64,000 nt of DNA from Solirubrobacterales bacterium (GTDB lineage: Bacteria > Actinomycetota > Thermoleophilia > Solirubrobacterales > 70-9). Below are positions 8,582-16,729 of the stretch, piece by piece. The notes beneath the pieces were generated by a model. The model was given only the letters and a program-made list of their open reading frames with translations. It was not told the origin of the DNA and ran no database searches. Where the stretch lies: the NCBI GenBank assembly GCA_017304845.1, contig JAFKLL010000014.1:62001-126000 (forward strand), written 5' to 3'. How positions within the stretch are numbered: the stretch's first letter is position 1; every line of letters begins with the position of its first letter. Position numbers and translations under genes: made by a program.

Positions 8582-9553
8582 TCAGCCCCGGCGCCTCAGG
8601 GCCAGGGCGGAAATCGATTCGAGGACGCAACGGTGCGCGAGCAGCGCGGTGTTGCCGGAGGGGTCGTAGGTCGGGGCGACCTCGACCAGGTCCATGCCGA
8701 CCACCGGGAGCTCCGCGAAGATCCGATTGAGGGCGGGAAACACCTCGCGCGGGGTCAGGCCGCCCGGCTCGAGGGAGCCGGTGCCGGGCGCGTGCAGGTC
8801 GTCGAAGACGTCGATGTCGAAGGTCACGAAGACGGCCGGCGGGAAGTCCCGGGCCGCCGCGATCACGTCGTCCATGACCGCCTTCATGCCTCGTTCCTGG
8901 ATCTCGTAGCGGGTGTGCCAGCGCATGCCGTTCTCGCTTGCCCACTCGAAGTCGGCCGGGTCCGGGAAGTAGCCGTGGATCCCGATCTGGATGAAGTGCT
9001 CGCCGGCGACGTGGCCCTCGTCGATCAGCCGCCGCATCGGCGTGCCGTGCGAGAGCTCCCCTCCCCACTCGGTCGGCGCCGTGTCGGTGTGGGTGTCGAA
9101 CTGGATCACCCCGACCTGGCCCTTGCCGAAATGCTCGGCGACCGCGGTCACGTCGGGGTAGGCCAGCGAGTGGTCCCCGCCCAGCACGACCGGGATCGCC
9201 CCGGCCTTGAGGATCTCGGCCACCCGCGCCTTGATCTCCCGGTGGCTCGCGGCGAGATCGGCCGGCGGGCACTCCGCGTCGCCGTAGTCGACCACCGTCA
9301 GCTCGGCGAAGGGATCGACCCCGAGCCCCATGTGCGGCCGCGACGGCGGCGACCAGAGGAAGTTGTCCGCCTGGCGGATCGCCCGCGGGCCGAACCTGGC
9401 CCCGGGCCGATACGAGACGCCCTCGTCGAAGGGGGCCCCGACGATCGCCACGTCGGCTCCTTCGAGGTCCTTCGGCTCAAGCGCGAGGGGCACCTTGCAG
9501 TAGGTGCCCATGCCCGCGTAGGCCGCTTCGAAAGGACGATTGACTTGGAACAT
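8582..9553 (-). CDS. speB: agmatinase/arginase-family ureohydrolase
   Basis: 323 residues, the size of agmatinase and related guanidino hydrolases. Mn-binding motifs are visible: GGDHSLAYP (first His), IQFDTHTDT (D-x-H-x-D, with Thr where Ala is usual) and TFDIDVFDDLHAPGTGS (D-x-D-x-x-D and the APGTG loop). The N-terminal EGVSYRPGARFGPRAIR is also a family hallmark. Reaction: hydrolysis of a guanidino group to urea plus an amine, as with agmatine to putrescine. Guanidinobutyrate, guanidinopropionate or guanidine are equally possible for this family. It sits 72 bp after the Liv binding-protein gene with a hairpin between them. The neighbouring GS-like ligase, aminotransferases and semialdehyde dehydrogenase fit degradation of the amine product. 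Symbol is by family; substrate is inferred. Confidence 0.9.
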   Translation of the reverse strand: MFQVNRPFEAAYAGMGTYCKVPLALEPKDLEGADVAIVGAPFDEGVSYRPGARFGPRAIRQADNFLWSPPSRPHMGLGVDPFAELTVVDYGDAECPPADLAASHREIKARVAEILKAGAIPVVLGGDHSLAYPDVTAVAEHFGKGQVGVIQFDTHTDTAPTEWGGELSHGTPMRRLIDEGHVAGEHFIQIGIHGYFPDPADFEWASENGMRWHTRYEIQERGMKAVMDDVIAAARDFPPAVFVTFDIDVFDDLHAPGTGSLEPGGLTPREVFPALNRIFAELPVVGMDLVEVAPTYDPSGNTALLAHRCVLESISALALRRRG

Positions 9554-9566
9554 TGTCTGCCTTTCC

Positions 9567-9598
9567 CGGGAAGCCCCGCCCCCCGACGGGGCTTCCCG
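9567..9598 (-). terminator. hairpin between Liv binding-protein gene and ureohydrolase gene
   Basis: A 12-bp perfect stem, CGGGAAGCCCCG with its complement around an 8-nt loop, begins about 28 nt after the binding-protein stop. It probably ends the liv transcript or attenuates read-through into speB and ald. Confidence 0.7.
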
Positions 9599-9625
9599 TG
9601 CCTTCAGAGGTTCCTGACCCCGCGC

Positions 9626-10834
9626 CTAACCCTCGTCGAGGGTCGGGACGTTCTCCGGGGTCCACATCTGCAGGAACTTCTCCTTGCCGTTCTGGACCTC
9701 CATGATCCGCACCGGCCGGTCGAGCGTGATGTGGTAGGTGTCGTCGAAGGTGGTCGGGCCGATCGTCAGCTTCTTCTTGTCGAAGGTCTCGAGCGCCGCG
9801 ATCAGGTCGGTGTCCTTGGTGGTCCCGGCCTCCTTGTACGCGTCTTCGAGGGCTTCGATCACGCTGTAGCCGCCCATCGAGCCGATCGAGGTGTCGGGCC
9901 GGCCGTGCTGCTTGGTCAGCTCCTTGATCATCTTGTTCACCTGCGGGTCCGGGTCGTCGCCGTTCAGCGAGGCCCAGGCCGAGTGGTAGAAGTCCGACAG
10001 GCCGGGCACCGAACCGAGCCAGTAGGTGCCGTCGAAGTTGGCGTCGGCCAGGATCGGCGCGTCGATGCCGGACGAGCGGATCGATCGGATCATGCGCACG
10101 CCACCGGGCGGGTAGCTTGCGATGTAGATCACGTCGGGCTGCTCGGAGAGCTCACGGATCCGTGAGATCTGCGGCGAGACCGACTGCGTGTCCTGCTGGA
10201 AGGTGTCCTCGCCGGCGATCGTGCCGCCCTGGGCCTCCCAGGTCTGCTTGAAGGCCTCGGCCGACTGCTTGTCGTAGTCGATGGTCGGGTCGAGCAGGAT
10301 GTAGGCCGACTTCGCCTTCAGCTTCTGGTCGCCGAACTCCGCGAGGCTGGCCGCCTCGGACGGGATTCCGGTGCCCATCGAGAAGCCGTTCGGCGGGATG
10401 ATGTCGGTTCGGAACTTGGTCGACCCGGCGCAGGGCGACATCGCCACGATGCCGTTGGCCTGGGCCTCGACGATGCTCGGCGTGGAGTAGTCGAAGTCGC
10501 AGGTGACCATCATGAAGTCGGCCCCCTTCTCGATGACCTCGTCGGCCGCGACGCGCGCTCCGTCGATGTCGGTCCGGGTGTCGGACTCGACGACCTCGAT
10601 CTTCCTTCCGTCGATGCCGCCGGCCTTGTTGATCTGGTCGATCTTCAGTTTGGCCGACTCGACCGCCGGTTCGTCGTACGCGGCGAAGGCGCCCGACTGA
10701 GCGGTCGCGAAACCGACCACGATCGGGCCGTCGTCTCCGCCGCCGCCGTTCTCGTCGTTCGCACAGGCCGACAACGCGCCGACCATGACGGCAAGGACCC
10801 CGATGACAAGGTATTTGAACTTTCGAGCCTTCAT
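9626..10834 (-). CDS. branched-chain amino acid-type ABC substrate-binding lipoprotein
   Basis: 402 residues from ATG 10834, chosen because AGGAGAGG lies just before it and MKARKFKYLVIGVLAVMVGA starts a lipoprotein signal. The lipobox is LSAC with Cys24. The mature part is a type I periplasmic-binding fold of the LivJ/LivK class: IVVGFATAQSGAFAAYDEPA at the start, then AADEVIEKGADFMMVTCDFD, FGDQKLKAKSAYILLDPT and PDVIYIASYPPGGVRMIRSI. It delivers a ligand to the LivHMGF machinery encoded just upstream. Binding proteins of this class also take amides, urea, benzoates or nucleosides, so the ligand is uncertain. Last gene of the liv operon. Confidence 0.92.
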   Translation of the reverse strand: MKARKFKYLVIGVLAVMVGALSACANDENGGGGDDGPIVVGFATAQSGAFAAYDEPAVESAKLKIDQINKAGGIDGRKIEVVESDTRTDIDGARVAADEVIEKGADFMMVTCDFDYSTPSIVEAQANGIVAMSPCAGSTKFRTDIIPPNGFSMGTGIPSEAASLAEFGDQKLKAKSAYILLDPTIDYDKQSAEAFKQTWEAQGGTIAGEDTFQQDTQSVSPQISRIRELSEQPDVIYIASYPPGGVRMIRSIRSSGIDAPILADANFDGTYWLGSVPGLSDFYHSAWASLNGDDPDPQVNKMIKELTKQHGRPDTSIGSMGGYSVIEALEDAYKEAGTTKDTDLIAALETFDKKKLTIGPTTFDDTYHITLDRPVRIMEVQNGKEKFLQMWTPENVPTLDEG

Positions 10835-10895
10835 TTCCTCTCCTTCAGTTGGTTGGCGCCGCATGCGGGCATGCGAGCCGTCCGAGTCGCACCGT

Positions 10896-11960
10896 CTACT
10901 CGACGGCGGTCATCGCCTTATCGGTTTCACTCGACCTGCCATTCCGGTCAGCTCGTCCCTGTCTGAACCGAGTAACCACCGTCGAGAGCTTCAACTCCTT
11001 GCCGTTGGTGAGCCCGCTGGGGCGGAACACCAGGACGAGGACCATCACGATCGCCAGGCCGACCTGCTGCAGGCCGGGTCCGGTGACCGTCTCCCCCTGT
11101 TGGAGCGTGTAGGTGAGGACGGCCACCAACATCGGGCCGATCACCGCTCCGGTCAGGCTCCTGGTCCCCCCGATGACGAGCATCGCGATCGTCATGAAGG
11201 TGAGGTCCAGGTAGAAGTCGTTCGGCGTGAACACACCGAGGTACTGGGCGTAGACGACCCCGACCACGCCGATCAGGGCACCGCTGATGACCAGTGAGAT
11301 GCGTCGCTCGCGGACGATGTTCACCCCGGTCGCGGCGGCCGAGTACTCGTCCTCCCGGGCCGCCCTGAGGCGCAACCCGAAACGCGATTGCTGGTAGGCG
11401 AAGACCACGAACATGGCCCCGATCGCGGTGGCCAGCGCCACCCAGATCGTGGTGTTGGTGGGCACGCCGAGCAGGGCCTGACGGCCGCGCGTGAGGCTGT
11501 CCCAGTTCGCCTCCACCTGGTAGCAGATGATCAACACCGCGAACATGGCCAGGGACAGGGCCAGGCCGGGTAGTCGCGCGATCGGGAGCGAGATGATCGC
11601 GGCGAAGAGCGCGGCCAGCCCGCCACCGATCAGGATCGCGATCGGCAGCGAGACCTCGGCGTTGGCCAGGAACCCGGGCAGGTCCGGCAAGAGCGACCCC
11701 TTGGCGACGACCGGGATCGTGACCAGGGCCCCGGCGTAGGCGCCGATCCCCATGAAGCTCATGTGCCCGAAGGTGAGGACGCCCGAGAGGCCGGCGAACG
11801 AGTAGAGGCCGACGACCAGGGCCACGTTGATCAGCATCACGATCGCGCGGTTCTCGATCGAGAGGCCCGCCGACGGCGCCACGAAGGTGACCAGCAGCAG
11901 GATCAGCGAAAGCAGAATCGGAGTCTCCAGGGCCAGAACCCTGTGCCTGAGGTAAGACAT
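10896..11960 (-). CDS. livM: Liv-type ABC transporter permease (LivM)
   Basis: 354 residues with about 9-10 hydrophobic segments. The core motif FGHMSFMGIGAYAGAL near residue 65 and the EAA-like loop RLRAAREDEYSAAATGVNI near 210 mark the LivM family of branched-chain amino acid importers. GGTRSLTGAVIGPMLVAV near the end is the usual final loop. The start codon lies one base after the livH stop, so the two are probably coupled. It forms the membrane channel with LivH. The C-terminal 50 residues are polar. Confidence 0.93.
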   Translation of the reverse strand: MSYLRHRVLALETPILLSLILLLVTFVAPSAGLSIENRAIVMLINVALVVGLYSFAGLSGVLTFGHMSFMGIGAYAGALVTIPVVAKGSLLPDLPGFLANAEVSLPIAILIGGGLAALFAAIISLPIARLPGLALSLAMFAVLIICYQVEANWDSLTRGRQALLGVPTNTTIWVALATAIGAMFVVFAYQQSRFGLRLRAAREDEYSAAATGVNIVRERRISLVISGALIGVVGVVYAQYLGVFTPNDFYLDLTFMTIAMLVIGGTRSLTGAVIGPMLVAVLTYTLQQGETVTGPGLQQVGLAIVMVLVLVFRPSGLTNGKELKLSTVVTRFRQGRADRNGRSSETDKAMTAVE

Positions 11961-12839
11961 TTACACCCTCTCCCGGTTCGAAGGGATAAGCCCGCTCGGG
12001 CGGACCAGCAAGACGAGCAGCACGGCCCCGTAGACGAAGGCGTCACGGGCCGGGCGCAGCTCCTCGGAGAGGATCTGGTCGAAGCCGACCGTGATCACGC
12101 CGAGGATGGCGGCGCCGAGCAGGGCGCCCCTGAGGCTGCCGAGGCCGCCCATCATGGTCGCCACGAAGGCGATGATGACCGGGGTCAACCCCATGGTCGC
12201 GAAGGCCGAGCCGCTCTGGACGACGAGCACGAAGGCGGCGACTCCGGCCAAGGCGCCGGCGATCGCGAAGGTCGCCGAGATCACCGCGTTGGCCCTGATC
12301 CCGACCAGGCGGGCCATCGTGAAGTCCTCGGCCGCGGCTCGCATCGAGATGCCGAACCGGCTGCGGTTCATGAAGAGGACCAGGCCGCCGATGCAGACCA
12401 CCGCGAGCACCACCGTGAGGATGGCCACCGCGTCGATGAAGATGCCGCCGACGTCGAAGGACTGGCTGAGCGACGACGGGGTCGAGATGCTCTTGGGCCG
12501 CGACCCGAAGATGATCAGGGCGAGGTTCTGGAGCAGGAAGCTCACCGCGAACGAGGTGACGAGCAGCGTCTCCTCGCTGGAGTTCCGGACCGGCCGGAAG
12601 GCCACCCGTTCCATCGCCAACGCGGCGACTACCACCAGCACGAGGGCCATGAACACCGCCAGCGGCAGGGTCACCGCGGCGAAGAGGAACAGGCCGTAGG
12701 CGGCGATCATGGTCAGCTCGCCCTGGGCGAAGTTGATCAGCCCCATGATCCCGTAGATCAGGGCCACCGGCAGGGCCAGCAGCGCGTAGAGGCTGGCCAG
12801 CGACAGAGCATCGACCACCGCCTGGATCACATCAGTCAT
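11961..12839 (-). CDS. livH: Liv-type ABC transporter permease (LivH)
   Basis: 292 residues, the standard LivH size, about 8 transmembrane helices. LALPVALIYGIMGLINFAQG near residue 22 is the family N-terminal signature. The EAA loop is SMRAAAEDFTMARLVGI. The GGLGSLRGALLGAAILGV block is near residue 235. The start overlaps the end of livF by 8 bp. It pairs with LivM; together with the two ATPases and the lipoprotein they make a complete HAAT-family importer. Confidence 0.94.
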   Translation of the reverse strand: MTDVIQAVVDALSLASLYALLALPVALIYGIMGLINFAQGELTMIAAYGLFLFAAVTLPLAVFMALVLVVVAALAMERVAFRPVRNSSEETLLVTSFAVSFLLQNLALIIFGSRPKSISTPSSLSQSFDVGGIFIDAVAILTVVLAVVCIGGLVLFMNRSRFGISMRAAAEDFTMARLVGIRANAVISATFAIAGALAGVAAFVLVVQSGSAFATMGLTPVIIAFVATMMGGLGSLRGALLGAAILGVITVGFDQILSEELRPARDAFVYGAVLLVLLVRPSGLIPSNRERV

Positions 12840-13566
12840 TCGCTGTCTCCTTTGCGACGGCGTTCGAGTCCTCGGCCCCGAAATAGGCCTTCTCCACCTC
12901 GGCGAAGTCCTCCGCCCCGGTGGCCGACATCGCGATCCGGCCGCCCTGGAGCACGTAGCTCCGGTCGGCCAGTTCCAGGGTCCGGAGGCCGTTCTGCTCG
13001 ACCAGGAGGATCGTGATGCCCTCGCTGCGGAGCTGATCGACCAGCTCGAAGACCTGGTCCACGATCAGCGGCGCCAGGCCGAGCGAGGGCTCGTCGAGAA
13101 GAAGCAGCCGGGGACGCGCCATCAGGGCTCGGGCGAGGGCGATCATCTGCTGTTCGCCGCCGGAGAGAGAGCCGGCCCTTGTGGTCGCGTACTTTTCGAG
13201 CGCTGGAAAGCGCTTCTTCATCGCCTCGATGTCTGAATCGATCTCCTTGTCGGAGCGGATCGAGGCGCCCAGCCGCAGATTTTGTTCAACCGTCAGCCCC
13301 TGGAACACGCGGCGACCTTCCGGAACCAGCGAGATCCCGCGTCGCACCGTCGCTTCCGGCGCCTGGTTGGGGAGCTTCTCCCCTTCGAAGGCGATGCTGC
13401 CGCCGCTCCGCTTGAGCACACCGGCGATCGCGTTGAGGGTCGTGGTCTTGCCGGCGCCGTTCGGGCCGATCAGGCCGATGCACTCGCCCTGGTTGATCGT
13501 GAAGCTGATGCCCTTCACGGCTTCGAGGCGGCCGTAGCTCACCTTCAGGTCCTGGACCTCAAGCAT
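12832..13566 (-). CDS. livF: Liv-type ABC transporter ATP-binding protein (LivF)
   Basis: 244 residues. Walker A GPNGAGKTT, signature LSGGEQQMIALARALM, Walker B LLLLDEPSLGLAP and the H-loop region ILLVEQN (Q-N in place of H, normal for LivF) are all present. The N-terminus MLEVQDLKVSYGRLEAVKGI is typical of LivF. It overlaps livG by 8 bp and livH by 8 bp, showing a tight operon. It energises transport with LivG. Confidence 0.94.
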   Translation of the reverse strand: MLEVQDLKVSYGRLEAVKGISFTINQGECIGLIGPNGAGKTTTLNAIAGVLKRSGGSIAFEGEKLPNQAPEATVRRGISLVPEGRRVFQGLTVEQNLRLGASIRSDKEIDSDIEAMKKRFPALEKYATTRAGSLSGGEQQMIALARALMARPRLLLLDEPSLGLAPLIVDQVFELVDQLRSEGITILLVEQNGLRTLELADRSYVLQGGRIAMSATGAEDFAEVEKAYFGAEDSNAVAKETAND

Positions 13567-14296
13567 CGGGCATCACCGTCCCGCCCAGGTAGGCCTCGGT
13601 CACCGCGGCGTTGCCGCGGATCTCCTCCGGCGTCCCCTCGGCCAGGGACTTGCCGTGGTCGAGCACGTGGATGCGGTCGCAGAGTCGCATGATCACCTTC
13701 ATGTCGTGTTCGATGATCAGGACCCCGCAGCCGCCCTGCCGGGGAATCTCGGCGATCACCCCGACCAGCCGGTCGCTCTCGCTCTCGTTGAGGCCGGCGG
13801 CGGGCTCGTCGAGGAGCAGGAACTCCGGCTTGAGCGCGATCGCGCGCCCCAGCTCGACCGTCCTCGCCTCACCGTGCGACAGCTCGCCGGCGAGCCGGTC
13901 GCGGATCGCCCCGAGCTTGAGCGACTCGACCACCTCGATCGCCCACTGCTCGGCGTGACGACGCAGCCGGTAGCGCTTGAGCGCCGCGACCTCGATGTTC
14001 TCGAGCACGGTCAGATGGTTGAAGAGCCGGCCGGCCTGGAAGGTCCTGGCCACCCCCACCGACGCCATCGCGTGCGGCGGCTTGCCCAGGACGTCCCGGT
14101 CGCCGATCGAGCACTCGCCGTAGGTCGGCTTCTCGAATCCGGTCAGCGCGTTGACCAGGGTCGTCTTGCCGGCCCCGTTCGGGCCGACCAGGCCGAGGAT
14201 CTCGCCGCGGCGGATCTCCAGGTCCACCCCGTCCACGGCCTTCACACCGTCGAAGTGGACGCAGATGCCTCGGGCGCTGAATGAGTCTTCGTTCAT
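13559..14296 (-). CDS. livG: Liv-type ABC transporter ATP-binding protein (LivG)
   Basis: 245 residues, first gene of the liv operon. Walker A GPNGAGKTT, the LivG-specific ARTFQAGRLFNHLTVLEN stretch, signature LSHGEARTVELGRAI, Walker B LLLDEPAAGLNESE and LIIEHDMKVIM with the H-loop His are all present. GAGGAA precedes the ATG. Upstream, 14321-14363, an imperfect stem (CCAGTCC with GGACTGG) may form in the leader. The leader otherwise shows no recognisable riboswitch. Confidence 0.94.
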   Translation of the reverse strand: MNEDSFSARGICVHFDGVKAVDGVDLEIRRGEILGLVGPNGAGKTTLVNALTGFEKPTYGECSIGDRDVLGKPPHAMASVGVARTFQAGRLFNHLTVLENIEVAALKRYRLRRHAEQWAIEVVESLKLGAIRDRLAGELSHGEARTVELGRAIALKPEFLLLDEPAAGLNESESDRLVGVIAEIPRQGGCGVLIIEHDMKVIMRLCDRIHVLDHGKSLAEGTPEEIRGNAAVTEAYLGGTVMPDA

Positions 14297-14414
14297 TTCC
14301 TCACCTCTCCGAACGACACATTCCCAGTCCTCGCCCCCGGGGCCAAGACACGGACTGGTGGAAATCTGCGGCCGCCGCTGACCACAATGTGTTGGGGGTC
14401 ACAGGGGGTCTCAT

Positions 14415-15587
14415 CTAGCCCCTCTCGAGGTTCGAGACGGCACCGCAGAACATGGCTCCCAGAGTGCGTGCGACCTGTCGCACGGCCTCGTCAGGGATCA
14501 GCAGCTCGGGATGATGCAGGGGGCGGCTCTCGAAGCCCGGATAGCCGTCGATGCCGACGAATGCCATCGCGATCGGGCAGGCCGAGCCGAAAAAGGAGAA
14601 GTCGTCGGCCCCGCAGGAGCGCCAGGGCCGTCCCCGGGTCAGGCCGGCCGTGTCCAGCAGCTCGGCTGAGGCCTCGACCATGCCCGGGTCGTTGTCCAAG
14701 GCGGGCTCGCCGCGACGGACCTCGACCGATGCCTCGCAGCCGTGGGCGGCGGCGACCGAGACCGCGACCCGGTCGACCAGCTCGATCAGGGCCTCCCGAT
14801 CAGCCGGTTCGAAGGCCCGGAGCGTCGCCTTGGCGCGGGCCAGCTCCGGGATCACGTTCTCCTGGGTTCCGGCCTCCAGGGTGCCGAAGGTGATCACGGC
14901 CGGGTTGAGCGGGTCGATCGTCCGCCCCACCTGAGCGTGGCAGGCGACGACGATGGCCGAGAGGGCGAGGATCGGGTCACGGCCCTGATGCGGGTAGGCG
15001 CCGTGGGTGGAGGCGCCCCGGACCGTCACCTCGACGGTGTCGGCCGAGGCGTTGATCGCCCCGGGGTCGAGCGCGATCGACCCCCACTCCAGGGCCGGGT
15101 GCACATGCGCCCCGACCGCGGCGTCCAATCCCAGGCCGGGCAGCTCGCCCTCGGCCAGCATCCGGGCGCCGGAGGGGTCGGCCTCCTCGCTCGGCTGGAA
15201 GATCGCGATCAACTCGGCCGGCAGGCGGGTCCGCAGCCGCTCGGCCGCCCGCGCCAGAGCCACCACGGCCGCCATGTGGACGTCGTGGCCGCAGGCATGC
15301 ATCGCGCCGTTGGTGGATGCGTACTCGGCCCCGGTCCGTTCGTCGACCGGCAGCCCGTCCAGCTCGGCCCGGACCGCGATCCTCGGCCCCGACCCGCCGG
15401 AGATGCGGGCGAGGCGCCCGGTCTTGGCCACGATCACGCTCTCGACCGGCAGCGCCTCGGCGATGGCCGCGCCGGTCCTGGTCTCCTGATGGGAGAGCTC
15501 GGGGTTCTCGTGGAGCCGGTGGCGAAGCTCGACCGTCGTCTCGACCTCGCGGTCGATCTCGGCCAGCAGGTCCTCGAGGAAGCTCAT
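14415..15587 (-). CDS. M20-family amidohydrolase/carboxypeptidase
   Basis: 390 residues, typical of the M20D hippurate/IAA-amino-acid hydrolase group. Metal-site motifs: NGAMHACGHDVHMAAVVALA near residue 95, AIFQPSEEADPSGARMLAEG (catalytic Glu pair) near 130, and a C-terminal RSCGADDFSFFG block. N-terminal LRHRLHENPELSHQE is the family hallmark. It hydrolyses an N-acyl, N-carbamoyl or gamma-glutamyl-type amide in the cytoplasm. It overlaps the end of the amidohydrolase gene upstream by 4 bp and is last in the GS-like operon. A plausible job is to release the product of the ligase or another amide intermediate; this is inference. Confidence 0.92.
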   Translation of the reverse strand: MSFLEDLLAEIDREVETTVELRHRLHENPELSHQETRTGAAIAEALPVESVIVAKTGRLARISGGSGPRIAVRAELDGLPVDERTGAEYASTNGAMHACGHDVHMAAVVALARAAERLRTRLPAELIAIFQPSEEADPSGARMLAEGELPGLGLDAAVGAHVHPALEWGSIALDPGAINASADTVEVTVRGASTHGAYPHQGRDPILALSAIVVACHAQVGRTIDPLNPAVITFGTLEAGTQENVIPELARAKATLRAFEPADREALIELVDRVAVSVAAAHGCEASVEVRRGEPALDNDPGMVEASAELLDTAGLTRGRPWRSCGADDFSFFGSACPIAMAFVGIDGYPGFESRPLHHPELLIPDEAVRQVARTLGAMFCGAVSNLERG

Positions 15588-16729
15588 TCGGGTCGGGTCC
15601 CGGATCGGCCCTCCAGGCCATATAGACGACGGGCGTTCCCCGACGCGATCGCCGCGGCGATCCTCTCGGCGTCAGCGGTCCGGATCAGGCCATCGCCGAT
15701 CCATCCGTCCAGCACCGCGTCGAGCGAGCGCCGGAAGAGCAGTGCCCCGAGATGATGCAGCTCGGCGATGCCGATCGCGTCGGAGGCGTAGAGCTGCTTG
15801 GCGAAGGGCGCCATCTCCATCGCCTCCGCCATCACCGTCCGCGCGCCGCCGGCCGCGTGGTTGAGCGAGAGGCCGAGGTCGAAGTACACGTTCGGGTACA
15901 TCGCGGCCAGATATCCGGCCGTGCGGTGGTACGGGTAGCAGTGGAGCAGGGTCAGGTTCACGCCGAGTCCGTCGGTGGCGCGGATGAACGGGGTGAGGAG
16001 ACCGGGATCGGCGAGGCTGATGTCGACGTCGGTGTCGCCCAGCCCGGTGTGGAGCTGGATCGGCAGACGGTGGGCCCGGGCCAGCTCGACCCCGACCCAG
16101 ATCCCGTGGTGGAGCAGGTCCGGATCGTCGATCCGGGCCCTTCCGGCCTGCCCCAGCGCCCGCTCGATCGCGCGATCGGCGACGGCGGTCTCAGGAGGGC
16201 GGTCCGGGACCACGAGGCCGGTCCGGTAGGCGACGATCGTCTTCAAGCCGACCGCCGAATCGGCCCGATCGGCAAGGGCGGTCTCGAATTCCTGGCGGAA
16301 CTCGGCGACGCTCGAGCTGCGCTCGAGGGCCCGTTCGGCCACCTCCTCGATCCGCACCACCTCGTGCCCCTCGGCGCCGGCCAGCTCGGCCAGCTCGTCG
16401 GGCGGGGTGAGGTCGAGGCTGGTGATCCCGGTGTCGACCAGCAGCTCGGCCACGCCGGCCGCCCGCATCAGACGGGCGTTCAGCTCCTCGGGTGCGATCT
16501 CGGCCCGCCGCGCGACGTACTCCTCGCGGCTCGCGCCGGGTTCGAGATCGAGCAGCGGCGAGCACCAGGCCCGGATCGCCATCCCCAGCGGTGTCGCGTC
16601 GAGATGGTCGAAGTCGGGCGAGCGCCGGTCGCTCTCCGAGATCCAGCGCTCGAAGCCGTCCTCCGGCTGCCCCGGGAAGATCCCGTGGCAGTGGTGGTCG
16701 ACCAGCGGGATCTCAGTAGACGCGCCCAT
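15584..16729 (-). CDS. amidohydrolase (TIM-barrel, FluG N-terminal-like)
   Basis: 381 residues from ATG 16729 (MGASTEIPLVDHHCHG); a GTG 9 nt upstream is possible. H-x-H is seen as DHHCHG near residue 12. Later motifs: LPIQLHTGLGDTDVDI near 220, LTLLHCYPYHRTAGYLAAMY near 260 and VYFDLGLSLNHAAGG. KQLYASDAIGIAELHHLG gives the final metal-site Asp. This matches amidohydrolase_2 proteins found next to, or fused to, glutamine-synthetase-like domains, as in eukaryotic FluG. The start lies inside the last codons of the GS-like gene (17-bp overlap), so translation is probably coupled. Substrate unknown; gamma-glutamyl amide or related compound is plausible. Confidence 0.85.
   Translation of the reverse strand: MGASTEIPLVDHHCHGIFPGQPEDGFERWISESDRRSPDFDHLDATPLGMAIRAWCSPLLDLEPGASREEYVARRAEIAPEELNARLMRAAGVAELLVDTGITSLDLTPPDELAELAGAEGHEVVRIEEVAERALERSSSVAEFRQEFETALADRADSAVGLKTIVAYRTGLVVPDRPPETAVADRAIERALGQAGRARIDDPDLLHHGIWVGVELARAHRLPIQLHTGLGDTDVDISLADPGLLTPFIRATDGLGVNLTLLHCYPYHRTAGYLAAMYPNVYFDLGLSLNHAAGGARTVMAEAMEMAPFAKQLYASDAIGIAELHHLGALLFRRSLDAVLDGWIGDGLIRTADAERIAAAIASGNARRLYGLEGRSGTRPE

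Noticed and set aside
14297..14414. Possible riboswitch in the liv leader.
   Set aside because: Only one imperfect 7-bp stem is present, with no conserved aptamer motif.
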